DNA from: Epiperipatus broadwayi | Lineage: Eukaryota; Onychophora; Udeonychophora; Euonychophora; Peripatidae | Direction of reading: 5' to 3' | NCBI GenBank assembly: GCA_028023455.1 | Contig: JAQFVV010000072.1 | Span: 6,254,794-6,318,793 of the forward strand | DNA: 64,000 nt | Shown here: positions 25,165 through 35,830 of the stretch, piece by piece | Layout: every line of letters begins with the position of its first letter | Numbering within the stretch: the first letter of the stretch is position 1 | Notes under the pieces: generated by a model | What the model was told of the DNA's origin: nothing | What the model saw: the letters and a program-made list of their open reading frames with translations, nothing else | Database searches by the model: none | Made by a program: the position numbers and the translations under genes

Positions 25165-25369
25165 TAAAATTAAGAGCGTGCTAATAGCTCTAAACAAGCT
25201 TCTTTTTTTTTTATGATAAATGCTACTACAAGAGAAGGCATTCAAACCGGTCTGGGGATGGGGACCATTTAAAATAAAAATGATTTGAATGCCTTCTCTT
25301 GTAGTAGCATTTATCATAAAAAAAAAAAAAAAAGGCTTGTTTAGAGCTATTAGCACGCTCTTAATTTTA
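25165..25369. repeat. Long palindrome, ~82-bp arms
   Basis: Left arm 25,165-25,246 and right arm 25,284-25,369 are almost perfect reverse complements; the length difference lies in a T/A run. The 37-base loop (starting CCGGTCTGGGGATGGGG) is the reverse complement of sequence found in the adjacent copy at about 24,825-24,862. The palindrome therefore arose by joining two copies head to head, at a junction with AAA microhomology beside the hammerhead stem III. Confidence 0.9.
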
Positions 25370-25599
25370 TCTATTTATTATAGTAAATATTCAGAATACT
25401 TAATGAATAGTTAATTACATACTGCCTAGAATAAGTTACATCATAGTTAGTATAAGTCCATCCCATCCTTCTCTTATTAATATAAATGGATACATAATGG
25501 TCCGACAATATGAAGGGGGTAGATTGACATAATGTCAACATGGCTATGACTATAAAATCAAATCCACCAAGGACTTTGAACATTCCATTGTTGGTTTTT

Positions 25600-25850
25600 C
25601 AATGAAATGGGTGGTTGAATTACTGGAGGGGTGAGAAAATTGAAGCTTATCCATTAAAGTTTAAGGAATTGTTGTTATCTTAATATAAGTGAGCATTGAT
25701 TGTATATTATGTGTAGGAGATTATGATCTGGCCCAATTGATGGATGCTGGTTCTCCGAGAAATATGTAATGTTTGGGATCATTTATATTTTTCATGTGTA
25801 TGTGGTCATGTGTATCGGTTATTTGAGATGGAATGGGGGATGAATCTAGA
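25600..25850. repeat. Dispersed repeat R1, copy 1
   Basis: Similar over its length to 38,480-38,715. Shared landmarks in order are GAGAAAATTGAAGC / GAGAAGATTGAAGC, ATTAAAGTT, TGGTTCT, GAAATATGTA and ATCATTTAT / GTCATTTAT. Identity of the family is unknown. Confidence 0.6.
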
Positions 25851-25859
25851 CGAAAAATA

Positions 25860-28536
25860 CTAAGTTAATCCCTCTATTTAATATAAATGTATACATATAC
25901 AAAATATTCAAATCACTTTTATGCTGATTCTCTTTCAATATATATTTACACAAATAATATTTATGGAGAACTAAACTCTGAATGTACTTACTATAATAAT
26001 AGGCAGACTTACTAAAGTCATTGTAAAAAATTTACAAAGAATAAGCCTTTCTCCTATCAATACTAATTTATTAATTAGACAAAAAGAATTATTATTATGG
26101 TATGTACATTTGAAGTTTATTTTTTAGCCACTACATATTTAATACCCAATTGCTTATTTATGTGATTATTAAAATTATTAGTCATATATATATGAAAATT
26201 TGTCTAATTTGAAATCAAGTGGAACAGAAACAAGTTTGAAGTAGTAATGCAAATTACTTTAAAACTCTTTTGCTGAGAATCAAAAGAAGAAATAAAAAAC
26301 AAATTGAACTGCTACAAATGTAACATTATAATTATAATTTTTGTATGATCTGTTATTATTTCCTAAGATTACTTAGATTTTTTTTTTTGTCTTTATTAAT
26401 TAATTCTGAAATATACTCATTGCTAATTAATTCAGAAATAACTGCATCATATTAATTTTCCATTTTTTTAATCAGTTAAAAATCTATTTTAATTGATATT
26501 GGCAAGCCATAGAGAAAAATATTTAGATTTAGCTAATCCATTCTTCTAAATAGTACCCTGTGTAATATTTAATCCTTATACGAAAGTTATACTGTGTAAC
26601 TTTATTCTTCTAATCAAATCATCTCTTATTACCTTCAATGTTATTTGGTTTAAATACTTTAGTTGGACAATAGTTTCTTAACCCTCCCTAAGTGCCTTTT
26701 TATATTGACTACTTATTTATATCCATTGTATAATTTCAGTTGTGAAAATAATTAAAAGTTTATCATAAAATAGAAATTCTGTGATTTAAATTCTTATCCT
26801 ATAGTGCTAATATCAAGTATAAAACTACATTAATCAAGATTTATTACATTTTTTCTTGACTTTTCTTCACAGTAGATATATCATAAATTGTTCTGAAGTG
26901 ATCACATCTTATGAATGATCAAAGAAAAATGTTTATTTCAGTGATTTTTCAGTACTTTTCCTTTTAATTTTTTTTTTTTTTTTGCTTAGAGGATCTTTTT
27001 TTAGAATATATTTGAAAAGCAAATCATCTTTTTAGGTTATCCTATTCATATGATAATATTCTCATTTAAATTTGAACATATGTTTGTATTCAAGATTTTT
27101 CAGTAAGTTTTGAAATTTCCTTTTTTATGGCCAATAATTTAAAAACTTTTTCACCAAAAGATTTTTTAGGGGATGGGATTATTATAAAACATCAATCTCA
27201 AGGAATTGTGAACAAAGTCACTACAAACAAAATACTATAATAAGATTAATTAATTAAAGTTAATCTGATCAAAAATGGAGATGGTTATTTAAAATAAATT
27301 TATATACAGTATTCTTAAATTCTATTTTTAAAGTTATTACAAAATACAAGAAGTGAGAATGTTCAACACTAAATTTTCAGTTCAAATGATGGGGTGTAAA
27401 AATTTTCAGTTAAGAAAGGCTTAATTAAATTCACATTTATATTAAATAAATTGTATGTATAAATAATAAAAAGTAAAATAATTGAATGGCTTGTTATTTG
27501 GGAGTTCTTATAAAATTCAGCGCTGCAAGTGATGGAGTTGAAAGCCCTCTTGGTGAATCTTGAAGTTTCAAAACCATTATTCCACAATCCGGTAGGGTTT
27601 TGAAAGTAATTTTAACTACATGTAATTTTATTACCAAAATAATAAATTTACCAAAAAATAAAGAAATATTTCTATTTTACATTCCAGTTGGTATTAAGGG
27701 GTTGTTGTTGTTGTTTTTTTTTTTTTTTTTGAGCAGTTGAGGATTTGCCTGTGTGTTTAGGATTTTTTTTATTTGTTGACAATCAGTTATAGAACCATTT
27801 TTAGCTTGATAATAAAGGTCCTAGATAATCCAAGTTTGTCAGCTGTCATTCACAAATCATAAAGAGCAGATGTGAGGGTTTTATTTAAATTGTTTGATAT
27901 CTTTATTATCTCTACTGCCCAATTTAAGACAATAGTACCATTTTTTTTTTTTTTTACACATTTTCGAGCATTTTTTATCTTAATTGATGAAGGCTATAAC
28001 TTCAACAGAAATAGAATTAAAAAATAAAGAACTAAAATTATCTGAAAAGGGGCAACAAAGAAAAATGGAGTTATTGATTTGTTATAACGTTTTTTTCATC
28101 TATCCTTTTAATCTTGAATAATAATATTTACATAAAATTAAGATCTTTCTCATCATTAATTTTACAAAAGGTAAATGTTTACATACTTATAAATACTATA
28201 TGTTGATGAATACATGCATAAAACTAGCATTATGGTTTCAATTTAATCTTATTGTAATAAAAATTGTATATATGTGCCAATATAAAACTAGCTTGGTTTA
28301 ATTATTTCTTTTTTTATTAATGACTGAGTGTTTTATAACTCTTAATAGGGAGATGTAATGGTATTTTTGATTCACTCCTATGTTTGATGATATATTAGTG
28401 TGATATGTTAAAGAATATAATATACCACCAATATGATTATTGGTTTTCATTTTTTATATTATTATACCTTGTTAACTCACCTTGGAATGATTCATGTCAT
28501 TTTTTTTCCCAGCTGAAAATAATTTAAAATATTTAA
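25860..28536. other. AT-rich non-coding region
   Basis: Only poly-T/poly-A runs and no open frame with protein-like composition. Confidence 0.5.
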
Positions 28537-29172
28537 AAAATTGTTTATGTACTCATCTTGCTTCATGACATTCACAATTTTAACAATATCTCAGAAAATA
28601 CCTTTCATGCTAAAGTTACACTTTGGCAAGCATATCAACTAATCAACCCTCAGGTCACCATAATTAGACCAAAACTTGGCTTATCCAATCACAAACTTGT
28701 AGTTCTTATTACATTTTGGGCATTGGAGCCAAAGTTTTTGGACTATCTAGTTAAAGTCAATCTTCATGCTATGTCTACAAACTGGTTCCTGAGCTGTAGG
28801 AGACCAATCAGTGAGATTGATCCATTATGCTCTAACTGCTGCAGACATGCTGAAATGTTTGACATCATCTACTCCTGCACCGGGCTTGGGAATATTAAAA
28901 TGTTTATCTATCAGAACTCTAAAGTGAACTTCTACAAGATTATCTCAATTAAGGACTGCCTGCATTCTGGAGACATCCCAACCATCAGACTGTTGATTTT
29001 CTTGACATTCTCTGTAGGGTTGGCCAGATGTAAGAAACAATTCACTTGGCCTCTTCCAGATGTTGATTCTTATTTTCTACAAACTCTTAAAAAACTTAAA
29101 GACAGAGACAGAATCTTATCTACAAAATTTTTATATGAGGAAACTTGGAAACTTTTTCAGCTTTCTAGATAA
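28537..29172 (+). pseudogene. LINE ORF2 C-terminal-like open frame
   Basis: The frame is open from 28,537 (after a stop at 28,534) to TAA at 29,170-29,172, about 211 codons, with no good start; the first in-frame ATG is internal (AMSTNWFLS). It includes LITFWALEPKFLDYL, then DPLCSNCCRHAEMFDIIYSC. The latter resembles the C-x2-C...E...C zinc-binding segment C-terminal to the RT domain in several LINE clades. An AATAAA lies downstream at about 29,297. No RT is readable upstream, so it is most likely a 5'-truncated LINE insertion. The absence of stops over 211 codons in AT-rich DNA means it is recent or under selection (a domesticated exon is possible). Confidence 0.5.
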
Positions 29173-31506
29173 AGTCCTTGATGACCGAAATACCATGTAT
29201 TAATTTATTAAGTTTTGTCCTTTTTTACCATGATGTTATCAGATAATTATTAATTATGCCTATAGTATCATTTGTAAACATATATTATTTGTTTTAATAA
29301 AGTTATTTTAGAATAAAAACAATTGTTCACCTGTGCATGAAACTGTTTAAAATCAGCATTGTTAGCTTTGTATTGGACAGATAGGGAATCTTCATGAAGA
29401 CTTAAAAAATAGAATATATATTTTATCTGGCAGATTATTGATAGTAGGATTTATAGTCTTTATTATATTAAAATACGTTGCCAATAAAAATTAAAATAAT
29501 ATGTTTTGTTGAAAAAGTGAAAGTTAATTTATTTCTCTGAATTTGCAAGCTTTTAAGACATAAATTATAATTTTCAACCAGTAAAGATAAAGAAATGATT
29601 TTTTTCTGATGATCTCAAAAAGATGTACTTAGCTGCTATTATACTCTTAGAAATAGATCTTCTTATATGCATCTCTCTATGTCCTCTTGTAGGAGATTTT
29701 TTTTTAACCTTTGTAAAGTTTATCAAACACCATTGTTTCGGAATATCACGAAGAAATATTTGTTCTATCGATATGTACTACACACTTGTGTTTTCGTGAC
29801 ATAAATATTTATTTTGCGTTTCATTATGAAAATTGAATTATATATTTCAAGAAAATGCAATATTTCATTTTCAATTATGTAGATAGAAAAACTCATTTGT
29901 GTATGTATGTGTGTGTGTATATATATATGCGTAAGTGAAGGTTTTGATAGGTAAAGGATCTAAACATATATTTCAGATTTACTCCTATATACATTTGCTA
30001 AAAAAACAGAAAACTTCATTTTAATTTTAAAATGTCTTAAATGGCTGTTTTCAGATTTATCGGACATGTGAGTGAAATATTTTTATTCACTTAAATCTAG
30101 TACATATATAAATCTTCAACTTCTATATTATTTGGCTGTATGATAAAAAATATCAACCCAGTCTCTGCATGGCACATGCTTCTAGTCACTGCAGTGACAG
30201 AGAATCAATCTCCACACCAGTATAGCAACTTCATTCTTGTTTAAAATATGATGTTTGATTTTAAAGCTTGAATATTTAATTTAATGATCTTATATTAATA
30301 AAACCCAACTATTTTATTATTGTATATTTCCCTTTGGCTTTGTTCAAAGTTATTTGGAAAAAAAAAAAAAAGATTATGTTAATGGGCCTTGGTGAAATGG
30401 GTTTTATTAAAATGTCTGTTAAATTAAATATGTAACAGTTAAATAAAAAGAGAGTTGCAATATTTGTGAGGAGATTGTTTATCTTTCAAAGCAGCGGAAA
30501 AGGGTGTTAGCCCAAAACGTGACCTGTAAAGGACAACTTTCTCATCATATAATGTCTGATAAAATAATGAATGTGACATTTTAAAATTGGATATTGCTTC
30601 AATTTATTTCATATATTCATAGTGTTATTTGTTTATAATATTTTTTGCATAAAAATTTTTTGTTGTTGAATATGTAAATTAGGAATTTTTGAACAACTTA
30701 GCTTTAGTAAAATTTCTTTTTTTATATTTTTTTTAACTTGGGCCATTGTGTTAGATAAATTAACATCTTTAGATTTGTCATGATTAATTGTCTTATTAAA
30801 ATGTAAGTCAATAATTCAGTTTTATTTTTTTATTCCAATTAAATTTCATATTTTCAAATTTACATGTTTTTGAGAATAATTCTATTTAATTCTAATAAAT
30901 GACTATGTCCAAATATTTAAAAAAGCAATAGGAATTTATTCATTTGCTGTTTAAGTGAATTTATTAAACTCAATGTTCTATTTAATTTTTTAATGATTCA
31001 ATGATCTATATACAACCTATTCTCAAAACTGAAGTGCTAGCTATTGGACCGTAACTCTGTGTGATTCGGTACAGTGTTAGAGCGCAGACTCAGATGTTGA
31101 AGTCCATGGATCTTGATCTTATTCCATCATTTCCAGTCCTTGAATTTTTTTATGAATTTCCAAGCAATAAACTGTTCAATTATTATTATTTATTTAAATT
31201 ATACCAATGTTTATAATTCAAAAATCCTCTAGAAAATGCATTGGTGTATGATAATAATTATATCATTTTCATGGAAGGAAATAGATGAAGTAAAAATGCA
31301 TGCAAATCAAATAAAAATGCATAGCTGAAATAATAAAATTGGTAACCTGTGTTGACAAAACTAAAAGAAAAAAACTATATATGACCAGATCCTGACTTAA
31401 TTAAAGAACAAATTTGGAAACGAAAAAAATAATAATTAAAATAATCAATAAAGAAAGTCATATATAGTGTGACGTTGCTTTTATGAGCTTGTATTTACAA
31501 ATATGT
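29173..31506. other. AT-rich non-coding region
   Basis: No gene supported. The first ~130 bases are probably the 3' untranslated part of the preceding LINE-like unit. Around 31,065-31,140 there is a faintly tRNA-like segment, judged too degenerate to call. Confidence 0.45.
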
Positions 31507-31784
31507 AATATAGGGGGCATACTAATAGCTCAAACAAGCTTTTAATTGATAAGTGAAAATTTCAGAGTTTCTACTTAAATGTTACATATTAAATAAGTGC
31601 TGGGCTTCGAGTTGAAATTTTGGATCTAGTGTCTGAATATTCTAGCTCCTCGCTGAGATGAGCCAAAAGGTCGAAACCAATTGGTCTGGGGATGGGAATG
31701 TTCCAGATAGAGATTTTAAATGTTTTCTCTTACTGCACTTATCAATTAAGAGCTTGTTTGAGCTATTGGTACACTCCCTATATT
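31507..31784 (+). mobile_element. P5: inverted-repeat element with damaged hammerhead
   Basis: A 278-bp element with 49-base terminal inverted repeats (31,507-31,555 and 31,736-31,784; outer end AATATAGGG/CTCCCTATATT). The arm contains CTAATAGCTC and CAAACAAGCTTTT, shared with the 25 kb palindrome. The central core reads CTGA-GA-TGA at 31,653-31,661 (a two-base insertion in CUGAUGA), then stem II GCC/GGT, CGAAAC, a self-complementary ACCAATTGGT stem III and a TC cleavage site at 31,685-31,686. It is followed by TGGGGATGGG as the stem I strand. Confidence 0.75.
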
Positions 31785-34700
31785 AAAAATAATTAAAACT
31801 CATTTTGAAGGGCAGTCTAATGATCTGCATTTTTTTTTTCTAATTTATTATGAAGTTAAAAGATTTATAGTCCTTCTAAATTCTTTTCTTCCTCCTTTGT
31901 TTTTGCTTGCTGAAAAGTGAAACATGTAAGATTTTTGAAATTCAAAGTTAAAAGATCTTAGTAAGCAAATTGAAAAGTTTATATATGACGAGAAAACTAT
32001 TAAGAATGTAGTAATTAACAGAGTTATGAAAGGAATTGGAATTAAAATATATTTAAGCTGTTAGAAAGAAAACTATTTACATACCAAAATATTATAATTT
32101 GAAAAAAATTGATCAACAAAGAGTATGGATGCAATAATATAATGACAATAAGAGATATGAAAATAAAATCAGCAAAGTATTACGGTAAAGTAGCAGAAAT
32201 TAAGTAGGGTAAATGAGTGAGGCCCCACAGAGGTAATCAGACAATAAAAGTAAGAAAGATATAAATAGCAATGAGCATAGGGAAAGTAATTTCAGAAAGC
32301 ATAAACAAACTAAATTGTGTAAACATTCATAATCTTTTCCAAATAATAAGATAGATGCAACAAACATTAAGGAACTATATGACTTCTATGCATAACAAAC
32401 TATCAAAAAATTATTTTTCGAAGAAACAATAATTAGAATTGTAAAAAGTATTGCAATTGAGGTAAGATACAAGGCTGTGACAGAAGCATAATGGAATGCT
32501 GGTATTTAGTACAAAAAGTTCTACTGCTAAATGTAGATTGTACTGGTATTAAAACTGATATAGGCTATGTGCAAAAAAAAAGTTTCATAGAAGACATTCA
32601 AATGTAGATGATGGGGAAACAAAAATAAGTAAAATTAGAAAAAAAATCTCATTGAGAACAAAACAGAAAAGATATATACCAAGCTTAGATATCTAAAAGG
32701 ATCAGGATTCACTTGAATAAGATTGGGAATATAAATTTTTGAAATGAAGAGATTAAGAATAGGCAGAAATGGATATTTACCATAGTTTTGTACTACTGTT
32801 AAAGAAAGTTCATTGGTATGCAGCCTAAAAAAAGTAGATGATATACTTTGGTAAAATAATAAATAAAGATGAGTTTTCATTAGATGTGCATCGAGAAATT
32901 CAATTAAGAAAAAAACCTCATTCTATCTAATATCAGACAAAAATGTTTAAAAATCTTAAGAATGATATTGGACATGCTAAAAGTAAATCAAAATATATTA
33001 TTTCTATTTCCAAAGATTAGATTGCAGGAACCATTCATGTTAAGATTAAAAAGTAGAGAAGAGATAGACAAGAAAAAAACTTGAGATGTTAAAGGATATT
33101 ACAGTAGATTTGCAAATATAGTATGATAGAATAGTTGTAGGAAAAGGAAAAATAGCCAAAATGAAAAGGAAGGAGAAAAAAACATGGTCTGTCTTATGAT
33201 AAAACCTGCATGACTTGTTTATTTTTGGTGGATCAGTTCAATGAATGGGGATACTTAGTTTCAAACCAGAGAGAATTTAGGTATTTTAATTGTAATGACA
33301 ATTTAAAAACCTGAAAATATTTTAATGAATTGTAAATTTATAAAGATTGGTGATGAAATTGAGAGTCGGAATAAGATCCCTGTGTATTGAGATTGTTCTT
33401 TGATTTACCATGATTTATTTCAAGAGTGCTACTTTATTTTACTTGCTCAAGGAAAGATGTTCCTAGTACAATATTGAAACATTTGAAGTTAAGCCTGTCT
33501 ATATGACATGCAGAGATATTCATATCTTAAAAAGATGAAAATTAGAACTTGGTAATAGATTGAAATGTCGTTACCTTAAACTAGATCCATTTACCAATAT
33601 AGATGAATTCATAATTTTGTTATTAAATATATTTAAGGCAATTGCATCGTTGAACAATTAATCTCTATCTCTAAGCTACTTCTGGCTTATTGTTTCTCGT
33701 TGTTCAATTATCATATTACTTTTGTGATTGGTCAAATTTCTTATTATAGGATGAATGATTAGTATTAGTAGTATCTTCTTTATGTTATTTTTTTCCATCT
33801 TTTTGTTATAAGCTTAATTTCTCACCATTTGGAAAAGTATTTCTAGAGAATTTAATGAAATGAAATATAATGAGCAATCAGTAATATTGAATTTCTTATT
33901 TATTCTTTTGTGTTAAATTATACTATTGTATTTGTTTTAAATATGGGTGCATGTGAATAAATAAATATTTGCTTAAAATGTTGCTTGGTCTATACTCTTA
34001 TCTTTTAATTGCATTACCAGTAATTTAATGATTAGAAATATTTTCATGTGTTAATTAGAACTGTGCTGGGTCCCCTGATCAAGATTCTGAATTAGCCTGG
34101 GTGTGTTTCAAGTGCTGGGTTCATATGCCAGTTATCCAAGCATGCCACCTATATATATAATATATGGCCGGATGATGCCTGAGACTTGTTCCCAAAACAC
34201 ACAAAGTGCTTTGGTCGGCAGGTTTTGGCCCAGCAGATGGAGGGGTGCTATGATCAGGAAATATGGTTGAGATTGTCTGTTTGTGTAGCCTCGATCTGGC
34301 CATAGGTATCGTTGATGGTTAATCTATCAGTAGTATTCTACCCCACTGTTTGAATGTGCGATCTAATCGCCAGAGGCAGTATAATCATAAAGTCAATCAT
34401 ATAATTAAAATAATAAAATGTTAATAAGTAATATTGTATAATAAAGATGATAAATATAAGAGTATTTTTACACAACGGATAGTTACAAATGACCAAAAAT
34501 ATCCGTGCTGTGGATCGGATTGTTACAATATATATAGTTATTATAGAAAATGGAATTCTGAAACCTTGATATACTATATTGAAATATTTTATTTTGTAAA
34601 ATATATATACATAAAGAAACCATAAACATATAAAGGCCTTGAATTGAAATATTTATAAACTTATATATAAATATTTAGCAAAAAATTCACCAAAGAAAGC

Positions 34701-35747
34701 AGTAAGTGGCCTAGAAAAAAATTAAAAACAAAGACATCTGGTCTTTTTCAAATACACCTGGATCTCATTTTATGTGGTAGATAGGTTCCTCAGAAAACGC
34801 GTGATTTAGATATAAAGGCCATGGAATGGACAAAGATGATGTTATGGAAATGGGATGGAGCAAGGTAAAGAAGAATATGGGAAAAACTTAGGGTGAGGTA
34901 TGGAAAGGGAAAGTAAAGTGGCTAACAAGTTTTTCTAGGCATAGTCTCTGAGAGATTCCTAACTTTGATACAGGAGTAGCCACATCACATACTTATGTGT
35001 ATAAAGATTAATGTATTAATAATGTGAAAATAATTTATTGTTTATTACCGATAAATTTATTTTCCACTAAAATTATATATCTAATTTATTATTAATTCTG
35101 TATATGTCTACTTGTTGCTATTTTGGAATTTCATATTATTACTAAATGTTATTATTATTTCTGACCTGAATATCTGTTTATACTCATAAATTTGAGCAAA
35201 TTTACAAATAGTAATAATTTAGTAATTATTCTTGACAATGAGCGTTTATTTATTGGTTATGCTGAATTTAAAGTGTAAAATGGGAAAGATTTGATCAGTA
35301 TATAACAATTACTTATTATCGCTCCATATACATTGAAATCGTTATTTAAATATTTCATAATAATTTTTCATTACTCAAGAAATGATTGAAGATTGATTTA
35401 CGCCAACACATCCAGCTATTAAAAAAGGAAAATTAATTAAATGTTATTGTAGATTTTTTTTTTTTTAATTTATAGTTGAAAGTCTTTATTGAGTGTATGT
35501 ATTTTAATTCATTAGCATAATGTATTGATTCTTTTATTGCTTAGATTATTATTCTCTTATATAGTTTTTTGCAATTTTTTTTTTTTAATGAGTCATTTAT
35601 TATTACTAGCAAGTAATAATTCTAACAAGTTATTAAAAAATTGTTGTATCCTCTAGTTTATTCGTTTTATTAAAAATGAAGTTAGTCTTTTTATTTTATA
35701 AATTAAACTGATTGTGTGAATATATATTTATAAATATGAAGTAAAAA
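31785..35747. other. AT-rich non-coding region
   Basis: No gene supported. Roughly 34,041-34,345 is clearly less AT-rich and of normal complexity (for example GTGCTTTGGTCGGCAGG). No long frame or match was recognised, so it may be an unidentified repeat insertion. Confidence 0.45.
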
Positions 35748-35820
35748 CATGCTGATGGTGTAGTGGTTAATGCATTTCACAATTACGGCCATGATCTTGG
35801 GTTCAAATCCAGACTGCATG
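35748..35820 (+). tRNA. tRNA-derived sequence (pseudo-tRNA or SINE head)
   Basis: A 73-nt segment of tRNA length. The ends CATGCTG and CTGCATG pair at six of seven acceptor positions. It contains an A-box-like TGGTGTAGTGG and a perfect B box GGTTCAAATCC with normal spacing, and a run of seven T (35,824-35,830) follows as a Pol III terminator. The T stem has mismatches and no convincing anticodon arm can be drawn. A decayed tRNA or the 5' part of a tRNA-derived SINE is more likely than a working tRNA gene. Confidence 0.55.
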
Positions 35821-35830
35821 AAGTTTTTTT

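Larger units (their letters stand above)
24670..25382 (-). mobile_element. P3/P4: composite hammerhead element, Penelope-like arrangement
   Basis: The unit runs 24,682-25,370 and is flanked by the 12-base direct repeat CTATTTATTATA (24,670-24,681 and 25,371-25,382), a likely target-site duplication. Inside, 24,682-24,837 is repeated directly at about 25,102-25,246 (shared landmarks ACAAGTCAGATGTCACATGA and TAAGAGCGTGCTAATAGC). The second copy stops at TTCAAA and runs straight into an inverted partial copy (25,247-25,369). The first copy holds a complete minus-strand hammerhead ribozyme. A direct 'pLTR'-like repeat plus an inverted truncated repeat is typical of Penelope-like elements. No RT or GIY-YIG endonuclease is present, so this would be a non-autonomous derivative. 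Confidence 0.65.

Noticed and set aside
31065-31140. tRNA-like segment
   Set aside because: The B-box region is too degenerate and the acceptor ends do not pair.
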